Below, piece by piece: positions 36,297 to 45,228 of a stretch of 64,000 bases of DNA. The notes below the pieces were generated by a model. That model was not told where the DNA came from and did no database searches. It saw only the letters and a program-made list of their open reading frames with translations. The stretch comes from CBDDIP01 sp965229005 (GTDB lineage: Bacteria > Actinomycetota > Acidimicrobiia > Acidimicrobiales > Ilumatobacteraceae), in contig CBDDIP010000002.1 in NCBI GenBank assembly GCA_965229005.1, positions 3,472,001 through 3,536,000 of the forward strand. Direction: 5' to 3'. Every line of letters starts with the position of its first letter. The first letter of the stretch is position 1. A program made the position numbers and the translations under genes.

Positions 36297-36302
36297 ACCG
36301 TA
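36297..36302 (-). promoter_or_regulatory. -10 hexamer, leaderless type
   Basis: TACGGT on the minus strand ends 7 nt before the GTG at 36289 and decides between two nearby GTG codons for the PfkB-type kinase. Confidence 0.45.
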
Positions 36303-36326
36303 CCAGTCGGGTGCGAAACTCACCCG

Positions 36327-36941
36327 GTGGGTCAGCTCGTGGTGAACAGCGATGACGAGGTGCTGCACGCCGCCCTTGCCGGCATCGCCGAGCACCTGCC
36401 GGAGATGCGCTTCGTGCTGCTCGATCTCGAGCACAGCCAGTCCACCATCGACGATTGCGCCGCCGCCCGTCGCGCCGGTTCGGTGGTCGTCGTCATCTGC
36501 GCGGCCGACGACGAGGTGACCGCAGTGGCTGCCTTCGAGGCCGGCGCCGACGACGTCGTCAGTCGTCCGATCCGGCCGAGGGAGCTGCTCGCCCGGCTCC
36601 GCGCGCACGCTCGCCACCACGAGCTGCGCAGCAACCTCTTGCACCTCGACCTCGACTCGCGCACGGTCGCCGTGGCCGGTCGCCTCGTCGACGTCTCGAC
36701 GCTCGAGTTCGATCTGCTGGTGGTGCTCACCTCTGAGCCGGGGCGCGATCTCAGCCGCGAGGAGCTGCTCTCCCGGTGCTGGGATGCGCACAGTGACGTC
36801 GCGCCCCGCGTCGTCGATGGCGTGGTGACCGCCCTGCGCCGAAAGCTCGGCCCGTCGGCCGGGCTGATCGAGACCGTTCGCGGCTCCGGCTACCGGTTCA
36901 TCGGCGGAGCGACGTCCAGCCGCCCGGACTCGAGCCGATAG
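36327..36941 (+). CDS. atypical OmpR-type response regulator
   Basis: 204 residues from the GTG at 36327. The N-terminal receiver (about 1-100) has the acidic pair (NSDDEV) and a candidate phospho-Asp in FVLLDLEHSQ, but the usual Thr/Ser position reads ICAADD and the conserved Lys reads Arg (SRPIRP), so phosphorylation-dependent switching is doubtful. The C-terminal winged helix is normal (STLEFDLLVVL, then VRGSGYRFIGG). No kinase is adjacent on this side. The last 52 bp overlap, tail to tail, the 3' end of the next response regulator gene. Confidence 0.85.
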   Translation: MGQLVVNSDDEVLHAALAGIAEHLPEMRFVLLDLEHSQSTIDDCAAARRAGSVVVVICAADDEVTAVAAFEAGADDVVSRPIRPRELLARLRAHARHHELRSNLLHLDLDSRTVAVAGRLVDVSTLEFDLLVVLTSEPGRDLSREELLSRCWDAHSDVAPRVVDGVVTALRRKLGPSAGLIETVRGSGYRFIGGATSSRPDSSR

Positions 36942-37585
36942 CCGAAGCCGCGGACCGTCGACAGGTAGCGCGGCGACTCGGCGTCGTCGCCGAGCTTGCG
37001 ACGCAACCACGCCACGTGCACGTCGAGCGTCTTGGCCGAGCCGTCCCACTCGGGCCCCCAGACGGTGTCCAGCAGCACTTCGCGGCGAACCGCTTCGCCG
37101 GCGCGACGGGCCAAGGTGGCGAGCACGTCGAACTCCTTCGGCGACAGCTCGATCTCGACGTCGCCGCGGTGCACGGTGCGCGCCGAGAGGTCGATGAGGA
37201 GATCGCCGATCTCCACCCTCGAGCCGCCGGATCGAGCGCGTGCGCGGATCCGGGCCAACAGCTCGGCAAGGCGGAACGGCTTGGTGATGTAGTCGTCTGC
37301 GCCGGCGTCCAGACCTTCGACGGCGTCGATCTCCTCGCGGCGCGCGGTGAGCATCACGATCGGCAGATCCGGCCGCACCTGACGGATGCGCCTGCAGACC
37401 TCGACACCATCCACGTCGGGCAGGCCGAGATCGAGGAGCACGATCTCCGGCGGCCGATCGAACACGGCCATCTCCGCGTCGTGCCCGGTCCGCACCCAGT
37501 GGACTGCGTGACCGGCCTGGCCGAGCGCACGCACCAACGGCTCACCGATGGTCGTGTCATCTTCCACGAGCAGGACGGCCGACAT
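36890..37585 (-). CDS. OmpR-type response regulator
   Basis: 231 residues from the ATG at 37585 (GAACAT 8 nt upstream). The receiver is canonical: LLVEDD, phospho-Asp in IVLLDLGLPDVDG, Thr in VMLTARR, Lys in YITKPF. The DNA-binding winged helix has LSPKEFDVLATLARR and VRGFGYRLE. It is divergent from the histidine kinase gene, 41 bp between starts, and is its likely partner. Its last 52 bp overlap the opposite-strand gene ending at 36941. Confidence 0.92.
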   Translation of the reverse strand: MSAVLLVEDDTTIGEPLVRALGQAGHAVHWVRTGHDAEMAVFDRPPEIVLLDLGLPDVDGVEVCRRIRQVRPDLPIVMLTARREEIDAVEGLDAGADDYITKPFRLAELLARIRARARSGGSRVEIGDLLIDLSARTVHRGDVEIELSPKEFDVLATLARRAGEAVRREVLLDTVWGPEWDGSAKTLDVHVAWLRRKLGDDAESPRYLSTVRGFGYRLESGRLDVAPPMNR

Positions 37586-37626
37586 GCGCGACCATGTTCG
37601 CACGCGCTCGTGCGATCCTGTCCGCA

Positions 37627-38847
37627 GTGGCCCGAACGATGCGCTCCCACCTGTTGCGATCGACCTCGGCGATCGTCGTCGCGGTGGTCGCCGCGTTCGG
37701 CGTCACCAGCGCGGTGCTGTACCAGCGCGCCGTGCGCGACGAGGCCCGCGTCCGCCTGACTCAGCAGGTCGACAGCATCGTCGTCTCGATCTCCGATCAG
37801 CTGCTCAGCACGGGGCCGCTGACGCCGGACGAGCTCGCAGCGCTCGTACCCGCCGGCGATCAGCTGGTGCTCGTCGTCGATGGGCAGGAGGTGCACAGCG
37901 GGGACGTACTGACCTCGAACACGCAGCAGGTCACCGCGATCGGCCCGGAAGGCAGCACGCTGACGCTGATCTCCGATGACGGGCCGACCGACGATCGAGT
38001 CCGCACCGGGCTCGAGGTGATCGCACTCATCTCGGCAATCGCGGCCGCCGCGGCCATCGTCTTGGCGGTGCTGCAGGCTCGGCGTCTGACGCGCCCACTC
38101 ATCCGCATGCAAGTCGCCGCCGCGCAGCTCGCGGATCACGACTTCAGCGTGCACGCGCCGCGAACGGGGATCACCGAGATCGACTCCATCGCCACGGCGC
38201 TCGACACCAGCGCCGGCGAGATCGCCCGCATGGTCCGCTCCGAACGCGAGTTCTCGGCCAACGCCAGTCACCAGCTGCGAACACCGCTGACGGCGATGGC
38301 CCTGCGGCTCGAGCTGATCGAGTCCGCCGGCGATGAGGCAGTGGCCGCCGAGGCTCGCAGCGCGTTGAACGAGCTCCACGCGCTCGATCGCCGCATCGAC
38401 GAGATGCTCCGCTTCGCCCGCACGGGACGGATGGCCGAGCGCAAGGTGTTCGACGTCGTCGCGCTCGCTCAGCGACACGTCGATGCGCTTCGGCCGGCGT
38501 TCGATCGGGCTCACCGCGAGCTGCGCGTGGCCGGCGCGGACGGACCGCTGTGGATCGACGCCACACCCGGCGCAGTCGGCGAGGTGGTCGAGGTGCTGCT
38601 CGACAACGCGCTGCGCCACGGCGCCGGCGCGGTTCAGATCAGCTTCGACGTGCGCGACGAACACGCACTCCTGACCGTCGCCGACGAGGGAACGCTGTCG
38701 TTCAGCGCCGACCCTGCGCCATCGAGCGGCGTCGGCCTGGTGCTGGCGCGCAACCTCCTGCGCGCCGACGGGGGGTCGATCGAGCTCCTCGACGGAGCGC
38801 CGACCCGGTTCCAGGTGTCGCTGCGTTGCGCCGTGCCGCCTCGCTGA
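37627..38847 (+). CDS. sensor histidine kinase
   Basis: 406 residues if translation starts at the GTG at 37627 (GATCCT 7 nt upstream); ATG codons at 37594 and 37639 are alternatives. Two membrane segments (about 10-30 and 140-160) flank a small extracytoplasmic sensor domain. A HAMP linker follows, then the dimerisation domain with the phospho-His in ASHQLRTPLTA, the N box EVLLDNALRHG and a G2-like GVGLVLARNLL. The G1 box is reduced (VADEG). It is the probable partner of the divergent response regulator. Confidence 0.9.
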   Translation: MARTMRSHLLRSTSAIVVAVVAAFGVTSAVLYQRAVRDEARVRLTQQVDSIVVSISDQLLSTGPLTPDELAALVPAGDQLVLVVDGQEVHSGDVLTSNTQQVTAIGPEGSTLTLISDDGPTDDRVRTGLEVIALISAIAAAAAIVLAVLQARRLTRPLIRMQVAAAQLADHDFSVHAPRTGITEIDSIATALDTSAGEIARMVRSEREFSANASHQLRTPLTAMALRLELIESAGDEAVAAEARSALNELHALDRRIDEMLRFARTGRMAERKVFDVVALAQRHVDALRPAFDRAHRELRVAGADGPLWIDATPGAVGEVVEVLLDNALRHGAGAVQISFDVRDEHALLTVADEGTLSFSADPAPSSGVGLVLARNLLRADGGSIELLDGAPTRFQVSLRCAVPPR

Positions 38848-38916
38848 CGGATGCCTTTACCGAACCACAACCTCTCGCCAACCTGACGCGCACGGACGAC
38901 GGCGCACGATGCGCTC

Positions 38917-40128
38917 ATGAGCTTCGATCCCGCCGGTGTTCCGACGACTCCCGCCCCGTCGAACCCGATTGGTGCGACGCTCCCGCCGCCCGCGCCGCCC
39001 ACCCCCGCCGCCGCAGGTGGGCGGCGCGGCAACGGCCGACAGCGATCGGTGCTGACGTTCGTCGCCGGCGCCGGGGTTGCCGGTCTTGCCGCGCTCGCCG
39101 TTGCCGGCTGGACACGCGACACGGGTTCGCACAGCTCCCCCGCCACCACCGTGGCCACCGACACGCACACCGTGTCCAACCCGCCCGCATCTGGCAACAG
39201 CGCAACGACGGACGTGAGCGCGCTCGTGGCCAAGGTCCGCACGAGCGTGGTCAGCATCGCCGTCACCGCGATCCAGAACGACGGCGCCGGATCCTCCACC
39301 GTGCAGGCCGCGGGTTCCGGGTTCGTGTTCGGCAGTGACGGCCTGATCGCCACCAACGCTCACGTCGTCGACGGCGCGACGACGGTCAAGGTCACCTTCG
39401 ACGACGGCTCGACGAAGGACGCCAAGGTCGTCGGCATCGACCACACCGACGACCTCGCCGTCGTCAAGGTCGACGCCTCGGGGCTGACACCTGTCCCCAT
39501 CGGTGACAGCGCATCGCTCAAGGTCGGCCAGACCGTGGTCGCCATCGGCAACGCGCTCGACCTGTCCGGCGGGCCGACCGCCTCGGAGGGAATCGTCTCA
39601 GCGCTCGATCGCTCGATCGACACCGAGAACGGCGAGCACCTCAACGGGCTCGTGCAGACCGACGCCCCGATCAACCCCGGCAACTCCGGCGGTCCGCTGC
39701 TGGACCTCGCCGGCAACGTCGTCGGCATCGACACCGCGGCCGCCGACTCGGCGCAGAACATCGGCTTTGCCATCGGCATCAGCCAGGCCCAACCGCTGCT
39801 CCAGCAGCTGGCCGACGGCAAGGCCGTCACCCGCCCGTTCCTCGGCGTCAAGTCGCAACTGGTCGACAAGAACGTGGCGCAGCAGCTCGGGCTGTCGGTC
39901 GACCATGGCGAGCTGATCGTCGAGGTCACCGATGGTTCGCCGGCGGAGTCCGCCGGGCTCCAGCAAGGCGACGTGATCACCAAGGTCGGCGACACGGAGA
40001 TCAAGGCCGAGACCGATCTGCGCAACGCGATCACCACCGCAGGCGTCGGCAAGCAGCTGGCGCTGACGGTGCAGCGCGGCGATCAGGTCCTGCACCTCAC
40101 CGCCACCGTCGGCAGCCATAACGCCTGA
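38917..40128 (+). CDS. HtrA/DegP-like membrane serine protease
   Basis: 403 residues. A Pro/Ala-rich cytoplasmic start is followed by one membrane segment (about 44-64), a Thr/Ser linker, a trypsin-like domain with His149 (ATNAHVV), Asp179 (DDLAVVKV) and Ser257 (NPGNSGGPLL), and a C-terminal PDZ domain (about 305-395). This is the actinobacterial PepD/HtrA form, active outside the membrane on misfolded or envelope proteins. It lies 69 bp after the histidine kinase gene, as in several actinobacterial envelope-stress loci, which suggests a shared pathway. CACGAT lies 6 nt before the ATG. Confidence 0.93.
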   Translation: MSFDPAGVPTTPAPSNPIGATLPPPAPPTPAAAGGRRGNGRQRSVLTFVAGAGVAGLAALAVAGWTRDTGSHSSPATTVATDTHTVSNPPASGNSATTDVSALVAKVRTSVVSIAVTAIQNDGAGSSTVQAAGSGFVFGSDGLIATNAHVVDGATTVKVTFDDGSTKDAKVVGIDHTDDLAVVKVDASGLTPVPIGDSASLKVGQTVVAIGNALDLSGGPTASEGIVSALDRSIDTENGEHLNGLVQTDAPINPGNSGGPLLDLAGNVVGIDTAAADSAQNIGFAIGISQAQPLLQQLADGKAVTRPFLGVKSQLVDKNVAQQLGLSVDHGELIVEVTDGSPAESAGLQQGDVITKVGDTEIKAETDLRNAITTAGVGKQLALTVQRGDQVLHLTATVGSHNA

Positions 40129-40251
40129 ACGACAAACGCCTGATCCTTCTCCCGCCGGCGTGGTCGTCCCCTGCTCCCCCATCGGACGGCCCGCCGGCGG
40201 AAGCGCACCACCAACCCGGCCGGTGCACCGGACACAGAAGAGGAGACCATC

Positions 40252-40485
40252 GTGAACAGATCAGCACTCACCACCACCGTCCTCGCCGCCACGCTGCTGC
40301 TGGGAGCGTGCGGCTCGGACGCCAAGACGAAGGTGGTGGCGACCACGGTGAAGGCGACGGCGACCACCACCGCCAAACCGGCGACCACGACCAAGCCGAC
40401 CACCACCACGCCCAAGGAACCAACGACGACGAAGGCGCCCGCCACCACGATCAAGCCGGGCACCACCACGACCAAGGCGCCCTGA
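40252..40485 (+). CDS. small Thr/Lys-rich lipoprotein
   Basis: 77 residues; GTG start with AGAGGAG upstream. The signal peptide ends in lipobox LLLGAC at about residue 20. The rest is low-complexity Thr, Lys, Pro and Ala, without a domain. It may be a wall-spanning spacer or simply a fast-evolving lipoprotein. A strong symmetrical hairpin follows 19 bp after the stop. Confidence 0.75.
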   Translation: MNRSALTTTVLAATLLLGACGSDAKTKVVATTVKATATTTAKPATTTKPTTTTPKEPTTTKAPATTIKPGTTTTKAP

Positions 40486-40504
40486 GCCCCTCCCCCTGCG
40501 CCGC

Positions 40505-40549
40505 ACTGGGCGGGATCCTTCTCGGAAGCCGGGAAGGATCCCGCCCAGT
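40505..40549. terminator. bidirectional hairpin, 17-bp perfect arms
   Basis: ACTGGGCGGGATCCTTC (40505-40521) pairs perfectly with 40533-40549 around an 11-nt loop, between two convergent genes. No T run follows on either side, so any termination would be of the hairpin-only type. Confidence 0.75.
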
Positions 40550-40555
40550 TGCGCG

Positions 40556-41389
40556 TCAGCGCTGGCGACCGAAGGCACCCGACGCGACGATGGCGCCGCT
40601 GAGCTCGCCGCCGATCGCGGCGAGGCGATCGCGTTCGTCACCGGAGAGCAGCGCCCAGCACGGCTCGGCGAGCTCGTCGGTGCGCCGCTCGACCAGATCA
40701 CGATGCGCCTTGCCCTCGGCCGTGAACGTGCCGTCCGGCTCGAGCCAGCCGCGAGCTACCAGCCCGTCGACGGTCGACTGCCAGTCCTCGTCGCTCCACT
40801 GCCGCGACGACTTGAGCACCTTGCCCGGCACGACGCCCATCGCGCCGTGCAGCACCAGTGACTCGGGCGCGCTGACGTCCTGCTCGACCAGCATGGCGAT
40901 GTGCCCGTCGCCGCGGTACTCGCGCAGGAGCGTCAACGCGTGCCAGAGCGCCAGGTGCGGCGGCTCGGGCCAGGCGAGTGCGGCGTGCGCCGCATACAGC
41001 GGATGGCCTTCAGCGCGGCACGCCTCGGTGGCGCGGCGAGCAAGCTGCGCCGCCTCGGCGATGTCGGGAGCGTGCAGCCGGTCGCCGAGCATGCGTGTCA
41101 GCGCCCGATCGGCGGCCCGCAGACGAGCAGCGAGCACCTCTGCCGGAGTCGTGCGCTTCCATGCCTCGGGGATGGCCGAGCGCACCAGCGCCGGGTTGAA
41201 GTTGAAGAAGGTGGCGATCACCGTCTCGGCGGTCACGGCGCCCATCGCCGCAGATCGCGATGCGAAGTAGCCCATCATCCGATCGTCCAGACCGAGCGCG
41301 GCGTACTCCTCCATCCCCTCGGGGGCGAAGTAGATCATCCCGTGGTAGGGCTCGAGAGCCTGGTGCATGCGACGCGCGTCAGTGGTCAT
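40556..41389 (-). CDS. SCO6745-like (MarR-related) protein
   Basis: 277 residues resembling the actinobacterial SCO6745 family. The start MTTDARRMHQALEPYHGMIYFAPE and the F-F-N-F-N-P-A-L-V segment are typical; the C-terminal half (STVDGLVARGWLEPDGTFTAEGKAHRDLVERRTDEL, from about residue 205) looks like a winged helix. The role is unknown. It lies between two strong hairpins and is probably transcribed alone. Confidence 0.75.
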   Translation of the reverse strand: MTTDARRMHQALEPYHGMIYFAPEGMEEYAALGLDDRMMGYFASRSAAMGAVTAETVIATFFNFNPALVRSAIPEAWKRTTPAEVLAARLRAADRALTRMLGDRLHAPDIAEAAQLARRATEACRAEGHPLYAAHAALAWPEPPHLALWHALTLLREYRGDGHIAMLVEQDVSAPESLVLHGAMGVVPGKVLKSSRQWSDEDWQSTVDGLVARGWLEPDGTFTAEGKAHRDLVERRTDELAEPCWALLSGDERDRLAAIGGELSGAIVASGAFGRQR

Positions 41390-41423
41390 CGCCGGAGTCT
41401 CGCTGGGCCTGCGCAGGCATGAC

Positions 41424-41473
41424 GAACCGGCCAGCGCCGGAACGCAACGTCGCGTTCTGGCGCTGGCCGGTTC
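41424..41473 (-). terminator. hairpin after the Rieske oxygenase gene
   Basis: 22-bp arms, beginning GAACCGGCCAGCGCC at 41424 and pairing with 41452-41473 with one mismatch around a 6-nt loop. It lies 21 bp downstream of the Rieske gene stop, on the same strand. No T run is present. Confidence 0.65.
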
Positions 41474-41494
41474 AGCGGAAACGTGGAGGCGTGG

Positions 41495-42505
41495 TCAGTC
41501 GAGGTCGACGGGGCCGACGGCGTCGCGCACGAGCTGCTGGAACACGGCGACGCCCTGCTCCCACTTCGGGCTCAGGATGCCACGCTGGTAGTTGCCGGCG
41601 TTCAGGTTGCGCTGCGTGTGCTCGCACACCCGGGCGTCCTCGTCGGCGACCTCTTCGCTGAACTTGATGATCCCCTCGATGCCCTCCGCGTCGTCGGCGA
41701 AGAAGTACTCGAAGATCAGCTCGCTCCCGGCATGCCCACGCGGCAGCCAACGCTCCACGGCGAATCCGCCGGGGAATACGTCGAAGGCGAACGTCGGCCA
41801 GAACCAACCGAAGATGCCGAACGTGCTCTCGTCACGAGGCGGCATCACGTGGAGGTTCCACTTCGGGTCGCTGCCGATGCGCACCTCGTAGTGCAGGGCG
41901 TCGGCGTCGCGGCTCATGGCCGGGTGCACGGTGGGCAGGTGGTAGCCCTCCATGAAGTTGTCGCCGTAGGTCTTCCAGTTGCAGTCGACCTGGCGGACGC
42001 TGCGGCTGTGGAACCGGTACGACTCCAGGGGCACGTCGTTGACGATGTCCTTGAACTCGCCGAGCCACTCGTGGAGCGGCGCGATGTTGGGATCAAGGCA
42101 GACGAAGACCATGCCCCTCCACGAGTCCACCTGGATCGGTGTGAGGTCGGTGTTGGGAGGGGCGGGGCAGCCGAAATCCCGAGCATTGAGCAGTGACCCA
42201 TCAGATGCGAAAGCCCAGCCGTGGTACCGGCAGACCATGTTCGCTTGGCAACCTTCGCCGTCCCACACGATCGGCCCGGCGCGATGCGGGCAGAGGTTGT
42301 AGAACGCCTTCAGGGATCCATCGTCACTACGCCGTACGAAGATCGGCCAGCCCGCCAGGTTCTCGGTGACGTAGTCACCGTTCCTGCGCAACTGGTGCTC
42401 GTAGGCGACGTGGATCCATGCAGCGCCAAAGATGGGCCACTTCTCACGTTCGAAGATCGCTGGGTCGGTGTACCACCGCGCCGGGAGCGTCTCTGTGAGT
42501 TCCAT
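41495..42505 (-). CDS. Rieske-type aromatic-ring oxygenase, alpha subunit-like
   Basis: 336 residues. The [2Fe-2S] Rieske motif is CPHRAG and CRYHGW (C-x-H ... C-x2-H, about residues 73-94). The mononuclear iron site is in DNFMEGYHLPTVHP with the later Asp expected further on. Related enzymes hydroxylate or demethylate aromatic or quaternary-amine compounds. No beta subunit, ferredoxin or reductase gene is adjacent, so electron partners are elsewhere. The substrate cannot be read from the sequence. Confidence 0.88.
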   Translation of the reverse strand: MELTETLPARWYTDPAIFEREKWPIFGAAWIHVAYEHQLRRNGDYVTENLAGWPIFVRRSDDGSLKAFYNLCPHRAGPIVWDGEGCQANMVCRYHGWAFASDGSLLNARDFGCPAPPNTDLTPIQVDSWRGMVFVCLDPNIAPLHEWLGEFKDIVNDVPLESYRFHSRSVRQVDCNWKTYGDNFMEGYHLPTVHPAMSRDADALHYEVRIGSDPKWNLHVMPPRDESTFGIFGWFWPTFAFDVFPGGFAVERWLPRGHAGSELIFEYFFADDAEGIEGIIKFSEEVADEDARVCEHTQRNLNAGNYQRGILSPKWEQGVAVFQQLVRDAVGPVDLD

Positions 42506-42563
42506 CGCCGGTCAGGCTAGTGGTGGGGCCATGCCCGGGGACCGCATCAGCGATCCGAGGTGG

Positions 42564-43535
42564 TCAGGCCGGGCGCGGGCCGTCCGCGCTGACCTGCAAC
42601 GCCTGCAGGGCGATGAGGTCCTGGAACTGCTTGGACATGCCCGCCGGCGAACCGTCGAGGAAGAGGATGTTGCCCTTGCCGTTCTCGGCGACGTGGCGCA
42701 CGGCTTCGGTCCACATCGAGAACAGGATCAGCGCCGAGTCGACGTTGTTGGTCTCCAGCTCGCGTGCCGCCTGGGCGAGACCACGGGCGACCTCCTCGCG
42801 GAACAGGGCGACACCCTGACCACGCAGCTGCGCGGCGGTGCGCTCGGCCTCGGCCTCGATGCGCACCGCGGTGCCGAGCGCTTCGGCCTCCTTGGTCTTG
42901 CGGATCAGCAGCGCGTCGCCCTCGTTGGTGGCCGCGGCCTTGAGGTTGTTGCTGGCCACCACCTGGGCCATCGAGGTGGTGATCGCCTGGTCGAAGGTGA
43001 TGTCGTTGAGCTGCAGGTCGATGAGGTGGTAACCCCACGTCTCGATGACGTGGTCCAGGTTCTCCTTGACCTCGCTGACGATCTCGCCGCGCAGGGCCAG
43101 GATCTCGGCCTGCTTCTTGGTGGCCACGAAGCCACGGGTGCTGCCCTCGACGCTGCGCACCAGGGCGGTCAGGAAGTCCTTCTCACTCACGAACTTGAAG
43201 GCGATGTTCTTGATCGTCTCCTCGCTCTCGCTGATCGCCCCGTAGACCATCATCGCCGTGAAGTAGACGTTGGCCTGGTCCTGGGTGATCGCCTGGAACT
43301 GCAGCTCGATGGCCTTGTTCTGGATGGTCACCCGGCGGTAGATCTTCTCGATGAACGGAAAGACCACGTTCAGGCCCGGGCGCAGTGCTCGGCGGTACTT
43401 GCCGAAGATGGTGGTGACGGCCACGCTGCCCTGGTTGACGGTGCGCAGGCCGGTGAGGATCACGAGCAGCAGGAACACACCGATGGCGATGACGGCAATC
43501 TGGGTACCGCTGAGTGCAGCGACGATGGCAAGCAT
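42564..43535 (-). CDS. SPFH/band 7 membrane protein
   Basis: 323 residues. An N-terminal membrane segment (about 12-30) is followed by the SPFH domain (VNQGSVAVTTIFGKYRRALRPGLNVVFPF, from about residue 34) and a Glu/Ala-rich helical region (EAEALGTAVRIEAEAERTAAQLRGQG) typical of stomatin/HflK-like oligomers. Such proteins form membrane microdomains and regulate membrane proteases. No NfeD or FtsH gene is adjacent. It follows the alpha/beta hydrolase gene by 21 bp. Confidence 0.88.
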   Translation of the reverse strand: MLAIVAALSGTQIAVIAIGVFLLLVILTGLRTVNQGSVAVTTIFGKYRRALRPGLNVVFPFIEKIYRRVTIQNKAIELQFQAITQDQANVYFTAMMVYGAISESEETIKNIAFKFVSEKDFLTALVRSVEGSTRGFVATKKQAEILALRGEIVSEVKENLDHVIETWGYHLIDLQLNDITFDQAITTSMAQVVASNNLKAAATNEGDALLIRKTKEAEALGTAVRIEAEAERTAAQLRGQGVALFREEVARGLAQAARELETNNVDSALILFSMWTEAVRHVAENGKGNILFLDGSPAGMSKQFQDLIALQALQVSADGPRPA

Positions 43536-43556
43536 GCCTGCACCCTATGCCCCAGG

Positions 43557-44348
43557 TCAGGCCATGAACGTCACGATCTCGGCAAGCGCGGTCCGGTCCT
43601 GGAAGACGAACAGGTGGCCGCCCTCGTAGGTGCGCAGCTCCGAGCCGACGATCCGCGAGTGGATGGCCGCGCTGTTCTCCGGCTTTGCCTGCCCGTCGTA
43701 GCGGCCGCAGGCCACCAGGGTGGGGCAGGTGATCAGCGGCAGCCGATCCCACACGTCGTGGTGGGCGCGGGCCTCCAGCTGCATCGCCTCACCGCGCAGC
43801 TGGGTCTCGCTCTTCACCACGGTGCTGCGCTCGACCATGCCGTCGATCAGCATCCGCTCGAAGGCGTGATCGGCCAGCCACTCGTCGGTGAAGCGGGTGT
43901 CCATGTTGAGCTTGCTGATCGCCAGTCGTTCGTCCGCAGGCAGGTCGAGCAGGTCGTGGAGCGGGTAGGACGAGCCGCCCGCACCACCGGCGGACGTGCA
44001 CAGCAAGGCCAGCCGATCGATCCGTTCGGGCACGGTGACCGCCAGTTCGAGCGCCACCATGCCGCCGAAGGAGATCCCGAACACCCTCGTCGTCGGCCAG
44101 CCGACGTGATCGAGCAGAGCGATCGCATCGGAGGCGTAGTCGGCCATCGTCGGTTGGACTTCGGGGATCGACGTCCGACCGAGGCAGCGCTGGTCGTGGA
44201 CGAGCACCTCGAAGTGGGCGGCCAGCCGGTCGATGAGGATCCCAGTGCCCTCGATGGTGGCGCCCGAGCCGTTGCACATCAACAGCCGGGGGCCGGATCC
44301 GCGGAGCTCGTAGTACAGGTCGAGGTCGTCGAGGTGGAGCGTCGGCAC
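43557..44348 (-). CDS. alpha/beta hydrolase
   Basis: 263 residues from the GTG at 44348 (AAGACT 6 nt upstream). The nucleophile elbow is GISFGG (Ser), the acid is in CGRYDGQAKP and the His in EGGHLFVF. The oxyanion region is MCNGSGATIEG rather than HGxG. It resembles esterases or enol-lactone hydrolases; substrate unknown. A longer frame reaches into the upstream terminator and is not used. It probably shares a transcript with the SPFH gene. Confidence 0.82.
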   Translation of the reverse strand: MPTLHLDDLDLYYELRGSGPRLLMCNGSGATIEGTGILIDRLAAHFEVLVHDQRCLGRTSIPEVQPTMADYASDAIALLDHVGWPTTRVFGISFGGMVALELAVTVPERIDRLALLCTSAGGAGGSSYPLHDLLDLPADERLAISKLNMDTRFTDEWLADHAFERMLIDGMVERSTVVKSETQLRGEAMQLEARAHHDVWDRLPLITCPTLVACGRYDGQAKPENSAAIHSRIVGSELRTYEGGHLFVFQDRTALAEIVTFMA

Positions 44349-44373
44349 GGGCGAAGTCTTGCCCAGACGCGCC

Positions 44374-44405
44374 GCCGCCCCGCTCTCCGAGGAGAGCGGG
44401 GCGGC
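44374..44405 (-). terminator. hairpin after the metallopeptidase gene
   Basis: GCCGCCCCGCTCTCC (44374-44388) pairs perfectly with 44391-44405 across two bases. It lies 39 bp downstream of the metallopeptidase stop, just before the alpha/beta hydrolase gene. No T run is present. Confidence 0.65.
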
Positions 44406-44443
44406 GCCGGGACTCGTGGCGGTGCTGATCAGATCGCCGTTGA

Positions 44444-45118
44444 TCAGGTCAGCGCCCGGTAGCACGAGTTGATGTTGTAGGAGGTGTAGCCGTAGGCGTA
44501 CCAGTCGGTGCGCTGCTTGGCCGTGCCGTGATCGCCACCGGCGATCGCAGCGAGGGTGTTGAAGCCCTCGGCGTAGTCAGCGGAGTTCAACCGGCCGCTG
44601 ACGGTGATCCCGTAGCGGGTGTACATGCCGGCGAGGCAGTCGGCGAAGAGCTCGCTGCCGATCGTGCCCGTTCGGCTCGTCCAGCGCAGGGAGTACTGGA
44701 TCACGTGTCCCCACTCGTGGGCCAGGATCACGCCCGACCCGTAGTCACCGAAGCGGTTGTGCAGGCCCTGCGTCCAGCCGGTGCCGAACCAGATGTGCCC
44801 GACGTAGGGGCTCTTGCAGGCGAAGGAGTTGTTCGCCGGGAGCGTCGTGCCACAGGCCTGCACCGTGGAGTTGTAGTAGTGGACCGTCGGCCGGACGAGG
44901 TAGGAGCTGTAGCCCCAGTTCGTGAAGTTCGTCATCCAGAACTTGTCGAGGTCGCCGTAGATCGCCTTGGCCGACCCGCTGGAGGTCGTCTGCGCCGGCG
45001 TGATGGCGCTGGCCGAGCCGGCCCCTTGAGCCGACACGACGACACCGGCGAGCAGTGTGGTGGCCATCGCCTTGACGACGACCCGCTTGATGTTCTTGAG
45101 GTTCAGGTTGAGGTTCAT
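44444..45118 (-). CDS. secreted neutral zinc metallopeptidase
   Basis: 224 residues from the ATG at 45118, which has AAGGAG upstream. A signal peptide with Lys/Arg start ends at about GSASA. The mature domain matches the putative neutral zinc metallopeptidase family (YpfJ-like): YGDLDKFWMTNFTNWG, CxxxP segment, and the zinc site LAHEWGHVIQ (HExxH) with a further Glu in SELFADCLAGMY. Cys pairs suggest disulfides outside the cell. The substrate is unknown. Confidence 0.85.
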   Translation of the reverse strand: MNLNLNLKNIKRVVVKAMATTLLAGVVVSAQGAGSASAITPAQTTSSGSAKAIYGDLDKFWMTNFTNWGYSSYLVRPTVHYYNSTVQACGTTLPANNSFACKSPYVGHIWFGTGWTQGLHNRFGDYGSGVILAHEWGHVIQYSLRWTSRTGTIGSELFADCLAGMYTRYGITVSGRLNSADYAEGFNTLAAIAGGDHGTAKQRTDWYAYGYTSYNINSCYRALT

Positions 45119-45228
45119 GTTGGTCTCCTTGAGTGAGGGTGACCGGTTCGTTCCGGCCACGAACATCACTCTGAGACCACGCGCTGAAGCGATCCTGAAG
45201 ACTCCCTACAGGCGCTGACGACGGGGCC

